Origin: Caballeronia sp. dw_276
GTDB taxonomy: Bacteria > Pseudomonadota > Gammaproteobacteria > Burkholderiales > Burkholderiaceae
DNA length: 64,000 bases
Assembly (NCBI RefSeq): GCF_018449635.1
Contig: NZ_JAAVUV010000005.1
Coordinates: 372,001 to 436,000 of the forward strand
Direction: 5' to 3'
Below the pieces are notes generated by a model. It was not told where the DNA came from, searched no databases, and was given only the letters and a program-made list of their open reading frames with translations. The translations under genes were made by a program, and so were the position numbers. Numbering within the stretch: the stretch's first letter is position 1; the number at the start of each line of letters is the position of its first letter. Below are positions 26,564 to 35,429 of the stretch, piece by piece.

Positions 26564-27256
26564 TTATGCCGCCAACTCAGCGGCATGTACGGCTTGGCGC
26601 ACTTCGATCACGCGCTGCACGAAAATCCCCGGTGTCACGATGTCTTCCGGATCCAGCGCGCCCAGCGGCACGACTTGCGAGACCTGCACGATTGCCGTCT
26701 TTGCCGCCGTCGCCATGATCGGCCCGAAATTGCGCGCCGTTTTCCGATACACCAGGTTGCCCCAACGATCGCCCTTGAACGCCTTGATCAACGCGAAATC
26801 AGCATGCAGCGGCGCTTCGAGCACGTAATGCCGGCCATTGATAAGACGCGTTTCCTTGCCTTCAGCCAGCTTCGTACCGTAAGCCGTCGGCGTGAAAAAC
26901 CCGCCAATGCCGGCGCCCGCCGCACGAATGCGCTCAGCGAGATTGCCTTGCGGCACGAGTTCGAGCTCGATGTCTCCCGCCCGATACAAGCCGTCGAACA
27001 CTTGGGAATCGCTTTGCCGCGGAAACGAACAAATGATCTTGCGCACGCGTTTCGCTTTGAGCAGCGCAGCAAGTCCGGTCTCGCCGTTGCCCGCATTGTT
27101 GTTCACGATCGTGAGTTCACGCGCGCCCTGCTCGATCAGTGCATCGATCAATTCGGACGGCATGCCCGCCGTGCCAAATCCGCCGATCATCACGGTCGCG
27201 CCGTCCTGAACGTCCTTCACCGCCTGACTCAGCGAGTCGAAAATCTTGTTGATCAT
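26564..27256 (-). CDS. pcaI: 3-oxoadipate CoA-transferase subunit A
   Basis: 230 residues, class I CoA-transferase alpha subunit. Glycine-rich VMIGGFGTAGMPSELIDAL near the N-terminus and GKTARNFGP-like (here YRKTARNFGPIMATAAK) are family marks. First gene of the pca operon. GGAAGG lies seven bases before the ATG at 27256; the open frame extends into the operator region, which argues for this start. Confidence 0.94.
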   Translation of the reverse strand: MINKIFDSLSQAVKDVQDGATVMIGGFGTAGMPSELIDALIEQGARELTIVNNNAGNGETGLAALLKAKRVRKIICSFPRQSDSQVFDGLYRAGDIELELVPQGNLAERIRAAGAGIGGFFTPTAYGTKLAEGKETRLINGRHYVLEAPLHADFALIKAFKGDRWGNLVYRKTARNFGPIMATAAKTAIVQVSQVVPLGALDPEDIVTPGIFVQRVIEVRQAVHAAELAA

Positions 27257-27304
27257 GCTGTTCCTTCCTTTGACTGAATCGAAGTGCACTGCTTGCATTT
27301 TAAA

Positions 27305-27319
27305 GTTCGCTGTGCGAAC
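27305..27319. promoter_or_regulatory. Candidate PcaR operator 1
   Basis: GTTCGC-TGT-GCGAAC is a perfect 15-bp palindrome in the divergent pcaI/pcaR interval. It resembles the 15-bp GTTCGATAATCGCAC recalled for P. putida PcaR. It overlaps the likely spacer of the pcaI promoter (TAAAAT -10 just downstream on the minus strand). Confidence 0.65.
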
Positions 27320-27323
27320 ATCG

Positions 27324-27338
27324 ATTCGTTTAGCGAAC
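27324..27338. promoter_or_regulatory. Candidate PcaR operator 2
   Basis: ATTCGT-TTA-GCGAAC, same 6-3-6 layout as operator 1 with two half-site changes, starting 19 bp after operator 1, so both lie on nearly the same helix face. Confidence 0.55.
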
Positions 27339-27423
27339 AAATGTCATGGTATTCCCGCATTCGTTGCGCTGTCAATGAACCTCGGGTTTGTCCCGATGAG
27401 CCGGTGCAAAGGACAAGATCACG

Positions 27424-28239
27424 ATGACCACCCTCCCTCAGGAAAGCGACCTGCCCGACACGGACTCGGCCTCCCGTCCCGGCGACGCCTATGTGCAGTC
27501 GTTCGCGCGCGGTTTGTCGGTGATTCGGTCGTTCAACGCGTCGCGTCCCGCGCAAACCTTGTCCGAAGTCGCGGCGGCATCGGGCCTGACGCGCGCCGGC
27601 GCACGACGGATCCTGCTGACGTTACAAGCGCTGGGTTATGTAGAAGCAGATGGTCGCCAATTTACGCTTACGGCGAAGATCCTCGATCTCGGTTTCGCGT
27701 ATCTCACGTCCATGCCATTCTGGAACCTCGCCGAACCGGTCATGGAAGAACTGGTCGGCCAGGTGCACGAAAGCTGTTCGGCGGCGGTGCTGAACGGCCC
27801 AGAAATCGTCTATGTTCTGCGTGTGCCTACGCACAAGATCATCACCATCAACTTGTCCATCGGCAGCCGTTTGCCGGCGTTCTGTACGTCGCTAGGACGC
27901 GTGCTGCTCGCCGCACTCGATGACGACACACTCGACGCCCTGCTAGACGCCAGTCCGCTCGAAGCCCGCACGCCCCGCACCGTCACCGATAAGACCGCGC
28001 TCAAGGCCGCACTCACCGTGGTGCGCAAACAAGGCTGGGCCATCGTCGACCAGGAACTGGAAGAAGGCCTCATTTCGATGTCCGCGCCCATTCGCGACCG
28101 CCAGGGCCGCGTGATTGCGGCGCTGAACATCAGCGGCAACGCGCAGCGCAAGAACGCCAGGCAGATGGTGAAGGCGTTCCTCGATCCGCTGCTCGATGCA
28201 GCGCAGCGCGTGTCTGAAATGGTCGCAAGGCGCGGCTAG
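27424..28239 (+). CDS. pcaR: IclR-family regulator of the pca genes (PcaR-like)
   Basis: 271 residues. Residues ~25-85 are the IclR winged HTH (YVQSFARGLSVIRSF... TLSEVAAASGLTRAGARRILLTLQALGYV), and ~95-265 the effector domain with the PcaR/PobR/PcaU-type SCSAAVLNGPEIVYVLRVPTHKI. It is transcribed away from pcaI. In this family the effector is 3-oxoadipate and the protein usually activates pca genes. The role is inferred from family and position. Confidence 0.9.
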   Translation: MTTLPQESDLPDTDSASRPGDAYVQSFARGLSVIRSFNASRPAQTLSEVAAASGLTRAGARRILLTLQALGYVEADGRQFTLTAKILDLGFAYLTSMPFWNLAEPVMEELVGQVHESCSAAVLNGPEIVYVLRVPTHKIITINLSIGSRLPAFCTSLGRVLLAALDDDTLDALLDASPLEARTPRTVTDKTALKAALTVVRKQGWAIVDQELEEGLISMSAPIRDRQGRVIAALNISGNAQRKNARQMVKAFLDPLLDAAQRVSEMVARRG

Positions 28240-28242
28240 ATC

Positions 28243-29232
28243 ATGGCTGCCTCGAAACCCGGCGACCTCGCGCTTCAAGATCTCGATCTGAACCTGATCC
28301 CGTATCTCGTCGCAATCGAAGAGACGCGCAACGTCAGTCGCGCGGCCGAACGGCTTGGCGTGAGCCAGCCGCGTGTCAGCACCGCGCTGGGACGGCTGCG
28401 TACGTACTTCAACGATCCGCTGTTCGTGCGGACTTCGCGTGGCATGGACCCCACACCGCGCGCTTTGGCACTCGTACCCGTGGCACGCGAAGCGCTGAAC
28501 CGCATCGAACGCGGTCTGCTCGACACCCGGCATTTCGATCCCGCCGTGACGACCGATACATTCGCCATCGCGCTATCCGACGTGGGCGAAATCGTCTTCT
28601 TGCCGCGCCTCTTGCAGACGCTCGCGAACGTGGCGCCCCGGGCGAATTTGCGATCGGTATCGTTGAGACACGATCAGGTCGAGCGGGCGCTGGAAAGCGG
28701 CGACATTGATCTGGCCGTCGGTTATTTCCCAGACCTCGATGGCGCCAACTTCTTCCAGCAGCGGCTCTTTTCGCATCGGTTCATCTGCCTGATGCGGCGC
28801 GATCATCCGTGCGCGCACGGGCCGCTGACGCTCGCGCAGTACATCGAATGCGGCCACGCGGTCGTGCGCGCGGAAGGCCGAAGCCAGGAAATCCTAGAAA
28901 ATTTCCTCGATAAAAAACGCATCCGCCGCCGTGCCGTGCTTGAAACGCCGCACTTCATGAGCCTGCCGTTCATCCTCTCGCGTACCGACCTGATAGCGAC
29001 CGTGCCGCACGCGATCGGCTACGCGTACGTGGCGGAACACGCTTCCATCACGCTTGCCGAGCCGCCGCTGCCCTTGCCTAACTTCGACCTGAAGCAGCAC
29101 TGGCACCGGAAGTTTCACAACGATCCCCGAACGACTTGGCTGCGCGGCTTGGTGGCGTCGCTCTTCAACGATGAACTCGATGAATGGCCGAAACGCCCGA
29201 ACGTAACTCGCTCCATCGATAAACGCCGCTAA
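28243..29232 (+). CDS. LysR-family regulator (NodD/DntR-like branch)
   Basis: 329 residues starting 3 bp after the pcaR stop, so very likely cotranscribed. The HTH (NVSRAAERLGVSQPRVSTALGRLR) and the DPLFVRTSRGMDPTPRA block are typical of the NodD/LinR/DntR branch, whose members often sense aromatic compounds. No pcaGH or pobA gene is in the window, so it may govern aromatic genes elsewhere. Confidence 0.88.
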   Translation: MAASKPGDLALQDLDLNLIPYLVAIEETRNVSRAAERLGVSQPRVSTALGRLRTYFNDPLFVRTSRGMDPTPRALALVPVAREALNRIERGLLDTRHFDPAVTTDTFAIALSDVGEIVFLPRLLQTLANVAPRANLRSVSLRHDQVERALESGDIDLAVGYFPDLDGANFFQQRLFSHRFICLMRRDHPCAHGPLTLAQYIECGHAVVRAEGRSQEILENFLDKKRIRRRAVLETPHFMSLPFILSRTDLIATVPHAIGYAYVAEHASITLAEPPLPLPNFDLKQHWHRKFHNDPRTTWLRGLVASLFNDELDEWPKRPNVTRSIDKRR

Positions 29233-29265
29233 ACTGAGCGCTTTGTTTCCTGCCGGGAAAGTGTC

Positions 29266-30201
29266 ATGGATGGATTGACCAGCTTGCGCGTCTTCCGCGA
29301 TGTCGTCGAAGCCGGCAGTTTTGTGAAGGCGGCCGAACGCCTCGATATATCGACCGCGATGACCAGCAAACATGTCGCGAACCTGGAGCGGCAACTCGGC
29401 GTGCGCCTCCTGAACCGGACCACGCGGCATTTGAGCCTCACCGAAGCCGGCAGCGTCTATTACGAACAATGCCGTGAGGCGCTCGACATACTGCAGGCCG
29501 CCGAATCCGCAGTGGGCTCGCAAACCGACAAACCTCGCGGCGTGCTGAAGATCACGGCGCCAGGCTGGTTCGCTAATGCAAAATTCGCCGATATCCTGGT
29601 GGCCTATCGAGCGCGATATCCAGAAGTGCTGATCGATCTGCGGCTGGAAAACCGCTTCGTCGATCTGGTGGAGGAAGGCTACGACATGGCGTTGCGCGCG
29701 ACGTCCGAACCTTCGCCTACCATGATCGTCCGGCCACTGTGCAAGGTCCCTTTCGTGCTGGTGGGTTCGCCCGGCTACTTGAAGCGTCGTGGCCGGCCGC
29801 AGCATCCGCGCGAGATAGGAGAACGCCATGAAATCATATTGCCGACATACACCAGCGTGGACAGTGTCGAATTCAACGGCCCGGATGGCGTGTTCACCGT
29901 CAAGAACAACGCCGTACTGAAGACCAACGATAGCTCCATGTCGCTCCAGCTCGTGCGCGCCGGGCTCGGCCTTGCTTACATGCCGGAATGGATCGTGGAA
30001 CAGGATCTCGCGTCGGGGGCGTTGACGCATCTGTTCCCCGCTTACACGACCTTCGCGCCGCGCGTCTACGCGGTCTACACGAGCCGCAAATACATGACGA
30101 CCAAGGTGCGGACGTTCATCGATTTTGTCTCCGAGGCACTCTCGAATGATGACGGGTTCGACACACACGGCCCGTCAAACGCGGCCCGAAAACTAGGATA
30201 A
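29266..30201 (+). CDS. LysR-family regulator (CrgA/AaeR-like branch)
   Basis: 311 residues. HTH at ~5-60 (SLRVFRDVVEAGSFVKAAERLDISTAMTSKHVANLE), effector domain with the ITAPGWFANAKFADILVAYRARYPEV and YTSRKYMTTKVRTFIDF blocks typical of the CrgA branch. Third regulator in a row on this strand, 33 bp after the previous one. Target unknown. Confidence 0.9.
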   Translation: MDGLTSLRVFRDVVEAGSFVKAAERLDISTAMTSKHVANLERQLGVRLLNRTTRHLSLTEAGSVYYEQCREALDILQAAESAVGSQTDKPRGVLKITAPGWFANAKFADILVAYRARYPEVLIDLRLENRFVDLVEEGYDMALRATSEPSPTMIVRPLCKVPFVLVGSPGYLKRRGRPQHPREIGERHEIILPTYTSVDSVEFNGPDGVFTVKNNAVLKTNDSSMSLQLVRAGLGLAYMPEWIVEQDLASGALTHLFPAYTTFAPRVYAVYTSRKYMTTKVRTFIDFVSEALSNDDGFDTHGPSNAARKLG

Positions 30202-30308
30202 ATCGTATTCAAAACGTGTCACTGCCCGTGTGAAGATCGCGCCGATTCGCTATTTAAAGTTTCGTTGAAGCGACCTTCTACTTTCAAGACAACTCCGTCG
30301 GGCTGGTG

Positions 30309-30686
30309 ATGAATTTCCCCTGGTTTCCGTTGATCCTCAATTTCGTATTGCTGGCCGCCGCCATCCTGATCTGCAACGCGCTGAACAATGCGCGACGCGA
30401 GCCTGTCTGGAATGGTGCGCTACTTTTTGTCGGCTTCTGCATTCTCGCGATGGTCCTGGATTTCGCGCTGACCTTCGTCTTCGCGTCGGCAACTACCACG
30501 GACAAGGAGCGCTACATCGATTTGTCGTCCTTATCCGCTTGTGGTGAGCGCGCGATTGCCTACGTAATTCCATGCGCCGTTGCGGCCGTCATGGCGCTCA
30601 GATTCCGGATGCGCGACCGGAGCCATGAAGAGCCTTCGGTGATGATCCAAACGTCCGAGTACACGCAGTCCGAATTGCGGTATTGA
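30309..30686 (+). CDS. Small integral membrane protein, hypothetical
   Basis: 125 residues with three hydrophobic segments (around residues 5-25, 38-62 and 85-103) and a short charged C-terminal tail. No family recognised. A GTG directly precedes the ATG and could be the start instead; no clear ribosome site. It is the last host gene before the tRNA-Pro locus. Confidence 0.62.
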   Translation: MNFPWFPLILNFVLLAAAILICNALNNARREPVWNGALLFVGFCILAMVLDFALTFVFASATTTDKERYIDLSSLSACGERAIAYVIPCAVAAVMALRFRMRDRSHEEPSVMIQTSEYTQSELRY

Positions 30687-30788
30687 ACGACGTTGTTGTC
30701 AGACAGCGGGCGCTTTGACGGAATGAACGCAATTTGCTTCGCGGAGGAGTGAATTGCTCGGAACTCCGCTCGAAAATGAGTTCGCCGG

Positions 30789-30817
30789 TTCAAAATTTGG
30801 AAAGTCTCTGATATACT
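30789..30817 (+). promoter_or_regulatory. Promoter of tRNA-Pro
   Basis: TTCAAA (30789-30794), 17-bp spacer, TATACT (30812-30817), ending 10 bases before the mature tRNA 5' end. Confidence 0.65.
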
Positions 30818-30827
30818 TTTCCTCTTT

Positions 30828-30905
<78 letters not shown>

Positions 30906-30911
30906 GTATTT

Positions 30912-30948
30912 ATAAGGCTCTCCGGCTTTTTGTCGGGGGGCCTTATTT
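30912..30948 (+). terminator. Element-borne terminator behind tRNA-Pro
   Basis: A 13-bp stem including G-U pairs (30912-30924 with 30934-30946), directly after attL. The T-run is short, so it is weaker than the host terminator at 45968. Confidence 0.55.
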
Positions 30949-30971
30949 CGTTCGATTAGGTGTTTTCAGGC

Positions 30972-30998
30972 TTCATACCCTGACATATACCCTGACAA
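30972..30998. repeat. Left arm-type repeat (candidate integrase site)
   Basis: 27 bp containing two tandem copies of ATACCCTGACA (12-bp period). Matches 45757-45783 with one difference and in the same orientation. Each copy lies near an att core (68 bp right of attL, 125 bp left of attR), as expected for arm-type binding sites of a tyrosine integrase. Confidence 0.7.
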
Positions 30999-31067
30999 CG
31001 TCGGGGGCTGGGTGCTTCCCTCTGAATGCGAAGACAATACGACGCAAACAACAATCAAGGAGTCGCC

Positions 31068-31697
31068 GTGACAGGGTTTTCCGATGCTGCCATTGTCTTT
31101 GCAACGTTCGCCGGTCCCATCGCAGCGGTACAAGTACAGAAATTTTTAGATAGGCGTGGGGAACGCGAGCACCGCCGCGTCCAAGTCTACAGGGCATTGA
31201 TGGCGACTCGGGTCAACATAAACTCACCACAGTATGTGGATGCGTTGAACTCAGTCCCCCTTGAATTTCACAAGGTCGAGCCGGTCATGACCGCCTATAG
31301 CGATTTCATCGGTCACTTGAACACCCGTGACGACTCACCAAATAACACTTGGGCGCAGACGCGCCAAAACCGCTTCATCACCTTGCTTCAAGTGATGGGC
31401 AAAGCACTTCGTTACGATTTCCGGGAAGCGGAGTTGACCGACCACGCCTATTTTCCGACTTGGCAACTTAACTTGCAGACGGACCAAGAAATATTGCGAA
31501 AGGGTCTCGTTGATCTAATGAAGGGCGAGAAATCGATCCCGATGCAAGTGACGGGCTTTCCGGGTGATCCCACAATCGCTGAGAGCCACAAAGCCATACA
31601 AGCCCTCTTGCTCAAGGTATTGACGGGTGATGTAGTGCTAAAAGTAAACGTGCAGGCCCCGGATGGCACCTCAGCCAAACCGGCGGGGGACCAATGA
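31068..31697 (+). CDS. DUF6680-like membrane-anchored protein
   Basis: 209 residues. One N-terminal hydrophobic segment (AAIVFATFAGPIAAVQVQKFL) then a cytosolic domain with RVQVYRALMATR, LRYDF, YFPTWQLN and LRKGLVDLMKGEKSIPMQV, which I recall as the DUF6680 pattern. Role unknown. The frame is open from 31026, but AAGGAG lies six bases before the GTG at 31068 and that start gives the family N-terminus. It overlaps the next gene by 4 bp. Confidence 0.72.
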   Translation: MTGFSDAAIVFATFAGPIAAVQVQKFLDRRGEREHRRVQVYRALMATRVNINSPQYVDALNSVPLEFHKVEPVMTAYSDFIGHLNTRDDSPNNTWAQTRQNRFITLLQVMGKALRYDFREAELTDHAYFPTWQLNLQTDQEILRKGLVDLMKGEKSIPMQVTGFPGDPTIAESHKAIQALLLKVLTGDVVLKVNVQAPDGTSAKPAGDQ

Positions 31698-32023
31698 GCG
31701 TGCTTACGTGCAAGTGGCTTGCCGTCATCGCGTTGCTAACTGTCACCTTCCCCGCATGGGCGGATTTAAACGATTTTTGCTACGAGCGCGCCCATTTCGC
31801 CCGGTTAGTCGCTGAGGATAGAGACGACAAAGTCGCCAACCAAGACGAAAAATATGCGCTCTCCTCGTGGGAAAACACTTTATCCAATAAGGGCGCGCAT
31901 GAAATCCAGCGGCACAAGGAAATCATCGTTACCGCCTTCGAAATAGCGCCTACCCAACCCCCGCTAGTATTCGAAGAAACCATATTGCAAACCTGTCTAA
32001 GGCATCCTGAGATGTACCGTTAG
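31694..32023 (+). CDS. Small exported hypothetical protein
   Basis: 109 residues with a signal peptide (cleavage after AWA, residue 23) and a mature part containing two Cys (Cys 29 and Cys ~102) that could form a disulphide. ATGA overlap with the DUF6680-like gene suggests the two form a pair, one inner-membrane and one periplasmic. No family recognised. Confidence 0.7.
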   Translation: MSVLTCKWLAVIALLTVTFPAWADLNDFCYERAHFARLVAEDRDDKVANQDEKYALSSWENTLSNKGAHEIQRHKEIIVTAFEIAPTQPPLVFEETILQTCLRHPEMYR

Positions 32024-32051
32024 ACCCAAGAATGGGCAACGGTCCGCATTT

Positions 32052-32078
32052 GTGAAATTGATTGCCAGAAAACTTACG
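32052..32078 (+). repeat. Direct repeat left of the FIKHADRDP gene
   Basis: 27 bp, matching 32742-32768 with one difference; both copies would encode VKLIARKLT if translated. The repeat flanks a single gene 690 bp apart. Confidence 0.7.
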
Positions 32079-32096
32079 CACCGTAAGGGATTTGCC

Positions 32097-32714
32097 ATGA
32101 CTGAAAAAAAGACGTTTGCCCGCGAACCGATCCCCGGCGGCTTGGTGATATCGAAGGCCGATGCCGCTGAGAGACAACTTAAGACGGCAATATGGTTATG
32201 GTTTCATAATTTCGATCCCGTACCTATTCACGCGCTCGCTTGCGCAGCACTCAAAATATTGTGGAAGCTCCACCAAAAACACGGCACCGGCTATCAAACC
32301 ATGCGTGACCGGGTGATAGAGCGTGTCCAGCCTGAGCATCAAAAGTCGTTTATCGAAGTGCTGAATGAAACCGAAAATTTCATCAAGCACGCGGATCGTG
32401 ACCCTATGGCGTTTCACACCTTCAATCCTCGTGCTACCGATTTCGTCCTTATGGATGCGGTAGCCGCGTTGCAAGCGCTCTCAGGCGTACTACCGATGGA
32501 AAGCCGCGCCTACATGGCTTGGTTCTTTCTTCATAACCCCTCACTGATTACCCGCAACGACAATCAGTATCAGCGGCTTATCGAAAGCGCACGTGAGATC
32601 AAAATCGATAACGTCGGGCGCGAAGACTTCTACCGCATGGTCTGTGAAGGATTCATAGTCAATCAACGGCGGCAAGCAAGTGAGCATTCTGCGATGGAAA
32701 AGCGTCTTGAGTAG
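32097..32714 (+). CDS. Conserved hypothetical protein with FIKHADRDP motif
   Basis: 205 residues, soluble, mostly helical by eye. A LNETENFIKHADRDP stretch in the middle (~90-104) resembles a motif I associate with a family of unknown function in proteobacterial islands. The frame is open from 32052, but AAGGGA lies eight bases before the ATG at 32097. The gene is bracketed by a 27-bp near-perfect direct repeat (32052-32078 and 32742-32768). Confidence 0.68.
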   Translation: MTEKKTFAREPIPGGLVISKADAAERQLKTAIWLWFHNFDPVPIHALACAALKILWKLHQKHGTGYQTMRDRVIERVQPEHQKSFIEVLNETENFIKHADRDPMAFHTFNPRATDFVLMDAVAALQALSGVLPMESRAYMAWFFLHNPSLITRNDNQYQRLIESAREIKIDNVGREDFYRMVCEGFIVNQRRQASEHSAMEKRLE

Positions 32715-33066
32715 CACCCTATCGAACTGGTAGGTTGAAAAGTGAAATTGATTGCCAGAAAGCTTACGATATTGAAAGATATACCCCAAAAATCCCGCAA
32801 AGCCTTACTGGATAAGGCTCCCCCAGATACCACAAGCTCAAACCGGAAAACGGACCAAATACCACAAGCTTTTCACCCTTCTTTTTGAGGGAAAAACAGA
32901 GCGACACCACAAGCTCTAATTCCCTCAAACCCTTACCCAGCAAGCCCCCCCCAGATACCACAAAAATTACCACAAGCTATTTGTGGTGTTGTGGTGAAGG
33001 CAATACCACAAACCACAAGGCAGGGTGTTCCCTTTAGGGAACCCTGCAATGTGTGGGGTGCCCGGT
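32715..33066. other. Intergenic candidate replication origin
   Basis: 350 bp without a gene, containing the right copy of the 27-bp repeat (32742-32768), nine ACCACAA motifs (32829-33018) and a bulged hairpin (33020-33048) beside the primase-helicase stop codon. Confidence 0.6.
32829..33018. repeat. Iteron-like cluster of ACCACAA repeats
   Basis: ACCACAA occurs at 32829, 32861, 32906, 32957, 32969, 33005 and 33012 on the plus strand, and inverted (TTGTGGT) at 32981 and 32989. Four plus-strand copies extend to ACCACAAGCT. Nine copies in 190 bp next to a primase-helicase gene suggest an origin of replication bound by that protein. Confidence 0.65.
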
Positions 33067-35229
33067 TTAGTCATCTTGGGTAACCCAAATATAGTTACCG
33101 GCTCGGCTGTAAATCTTTGTCTTCACAAGCTGTTCTATTGCCCGTTGGGCTTCTTGTTTTTGATGCTTACTCCCTTTATGCACCATGAGAGGGGAGACGT
33201 GTTTTACACACTCATCGAACATCAATGTAAGTTCACCATTTGGCGCATTGCTCACCGTGCTGTGTGATTCGGCAAACAGTGGTTTCAACGCGTCATAAGC
33301 AATGGTTTCTTTGCCTTCGGGCACGGCTTTAGGCTGTTTTGCTGGTTTCCCTTTTGCTGGTTTCTCTTCGTCATCAAGCGGCACGAGCACGGCACCTGAG
33401 ATTTCCTCGCCATCTTTATCTATCCCCAGCGGCACGCCAACAATCCGATACCGGAAACCCTCATTTCGTTTTTTGTTATCACGCAGCTTGGGCACCTTCC
33501 ACGCGCTGATTTCCCCTTTTTCGTCTGGCGTCTCACTTTCAATGGTGATGATCAAATCCCCCCCGCTAGGGGCGCTGCTGTGCCCGCGTCCCCGGATAGG
33601 TCCGTTACCCTCTGGCGGGTGATGCAAGGCCAACACGCACCCGCCTAGACGCTCTTCGATCCTCACTAGACCTGCCAATAGCTCGCCCATGCCTTCAGAG
33701 GTGTTTTCAGCGGCCCCGCGCGATGCTGCGGCTAGCGTATCGACAATGACAAGCCCGTCTTTTCCACCGTCCGCTTCGATCTCATCGCATAGCGTTTCAA
33801 TGTCATCAGCGTTACGTAAGTCGAACCGGTCCCGGTAGAAACACACGTTCTCTGAGAACGGCTTACCGTAGTGGGATTCGAAGGCTTGGATGCGCTGAGG
33901 AAGCCCGCTTTGGCCTTCCAAGAAAATGTGCGACACGTGACACGTCTTGGTGCGGAACCCGAAAAACCACTCACCTTCGCTCACACAGTGGGCGAGGTAC
34001 ATGGCCCAAAGCGTCTTACCCGTGCTCCACCTGCCAATAACCGAGTGCTGGCCGGTACGGGGCAACACCTTGGACACGAGCCATTCAAGGGGCGGCTCAT
34101 GCCTGATCGATGCTGAGGTTTTGCCCTCATACCTTCGTTTTACCCGCACAGCCTTATCCATCAAGGCTAAGGCGTGTTCTATACCCAGGTCATCAAGCCC
34201 CATGTTTTTGTCGTATTTGTCGGGCCACAGCAAGTGCGATGCGCCCACCTTGGCTGCGTCTTGGGCAGATTTCAAGGCACCGGCCCCGGCATCTTGAGCA
34301 ATAAAAATCGGGTTACGCCTACAGTGCTCGCGCACCGCTTTTGCCACGGTCGGAAACCTGCCGATGCCCCCCACTGCGATCACGAAATCATTGGGAAAGT
34401 ACGTGTGCAATGCCTCAGCTATCGCCACGCCTTCAACAATGATGATTCGCTTGTTGCCCGGCTGGGGAATGATGCCCCCGGCGCAATAGAACGAGGTGCC
34501 AAAATGGTCTTGGTAGACGTTCTTTTTCTCACCTTCGCTATCAATGTATTGGTACGTGATAATCCGGCCATCGAAATTACGGAAGGGCGCGGCCAGACAG
34601 TTTTGATGCTTGCCCGCACCGCTGGGCACGAAACGGATATCAGCGGTCTTGGCTAAGTTCTTCTTTTTCGCGTAGGGGTGAGACTGCACGAGCACCCCGG
34701 AAAGGTACGATTTCCACAGGTCTTCATTCTTCGCTATTTGGAGGTCTGAGGGCTTCTCAGGCTCGGGGATAGGCCCTGGGCTATCCACGCCCTTGATAAC
34801 CCCGCTGTGGCCCGTATAGGTGCCTTTGGGCAGGATCGATACCCCGCCGATATCGACAAGGGCCGCCCCCGTAATCGATACCCATTTGCTGGGCGTCCAC
34901 CCGGCTTTCTTCGCGTGGAAATACAGAGTGCCCACGGTGTATCGCTTGCCCGTGCCCGTGTAGGGCTTCTTAGCCCAATCCACGGCATCCCAGAATGGCT
35001 TGTGTTCGTGAAGGCTTCCGGCCTGTTTGCTCCACGCCTCAATTTCTTTGTCTGGCACACCGCCTTTGACGGCACCTACCACCATTTCAAACCAATCGGG
35101 GCGGGTGCTCTCCGGGTCACACTGCTTTAAAGCTGCGCTTGCATCGTTATATTCATATTTCGTCGGAGTCAGCTTTCCAAGCGTGACATTAGAAATGAAT
35201 TTCTGCACACCATTAAAATGCTCAGACAT
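33067..35229 (-). CDS. Primase-helicase replication protein
   Basis: 720 residues, replicative protein of the element. In order: a PriCT-like N-terminal region (~20-110, DWFEMVVGAVKGGVPDKEIEAW), a Toprim primase domain (~205-345; IIIVEG with Glu 266 and AQDAGA at 311), and a RepA/RecA-like hexameric helicase ATPase (~380-600; Walker A GRWSTGKT at 399-406, Walker B LVIVDTLA at 493-500, CVLALHHP at 531-538). The C-terminus (~670-720) looks like a winged helix. Primase plus helicase in one chain is typical of P4-type satellites and PICIs. The ACCACAA array lies just past its stop codon. Confidence 0.88.
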   Translation of the reverse strand: MSEHFNGVQKFISNVTLGKLTPTKYEYNDASAALKQCDPESTRPDWFEMVVGAVKGGVPDKEIEAWSKQAGSLHEHKPFWDAVDWAKKPYTGTGKRYTVGTLYFHAKKAGWTPSKWVSITGAALVDIGGVSILPKGTYTGHSGVIKGVDSPGPIPEPEKPSDLQIAKNEDLWKSYLSGVLVQSHPYAKKKNLAKTADIRFVPSGAGKHQNCLAAPFRNFDGRIITYQYIDSEGEKKNVYQDHFGTSFYCAGGIIPQPGNKRIIIVEGVAIAEALHTYFPNDFVIAVGGIGRFPTVAKAVREHCRRNPIFIAQDAGAGALKSAQDAAKVGASHLLWPDKYDKNMGLDDLGIEHALALMDKAVRVKRRYEGKTSASIRHEPPLEWLVSKVLPRTGQHSVIGRWSTGKTLWAMYLAHCVSEGEWFFGFRTKTCHVSHIFLEGQSGLPQRIQAFESHYGKPFSENVCFYRDRFDLRNADDIETLCDEIEADGGKDGLVIVDTLAAASRGAAENTSEGMGELLAGLVRIEERLGGCVLALHHPPEGNGPIRGRGHSSAPSGGDLIITIESETPDEKGEISAWKVPKLRDNKKRNEGFRYRIVGVPLGIDKDGEEISGAVLVPLDDEEKPAKGKPAKQPKAVPEGKETIAYDALKPLFAESHSTVSNAPNGELTLMFDECVKHVSPLMVHKGSKHQKQEAQRAIEQLVKTKIYSRAGNYIWVTQDD

Positions 35230-35429
35230 AATGCAACTCGCTTAAAAAGTTGATAAGCGAAGTAATGCCCACTCAATAATGACCTATAATCATTTCTTGA
35301 AAGGGTATGGCTTCGTTGTGGGTTTACGCGCTGTAAATTGCTTCGCGGCTTATTCTTTTGAGTTAGGTCTGTTTCACGGTTAGATTCACACTCGCTTAAG
35401 GCCCGGACGCCCCCATACACCCGTCCGGG

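Noticed and set aside
32829..33018. CRISPR array
   Set aside because: The ACCACAA repeats are short, unevenly spaced and in both orientations, and no cas genes are present; iterons fit better.
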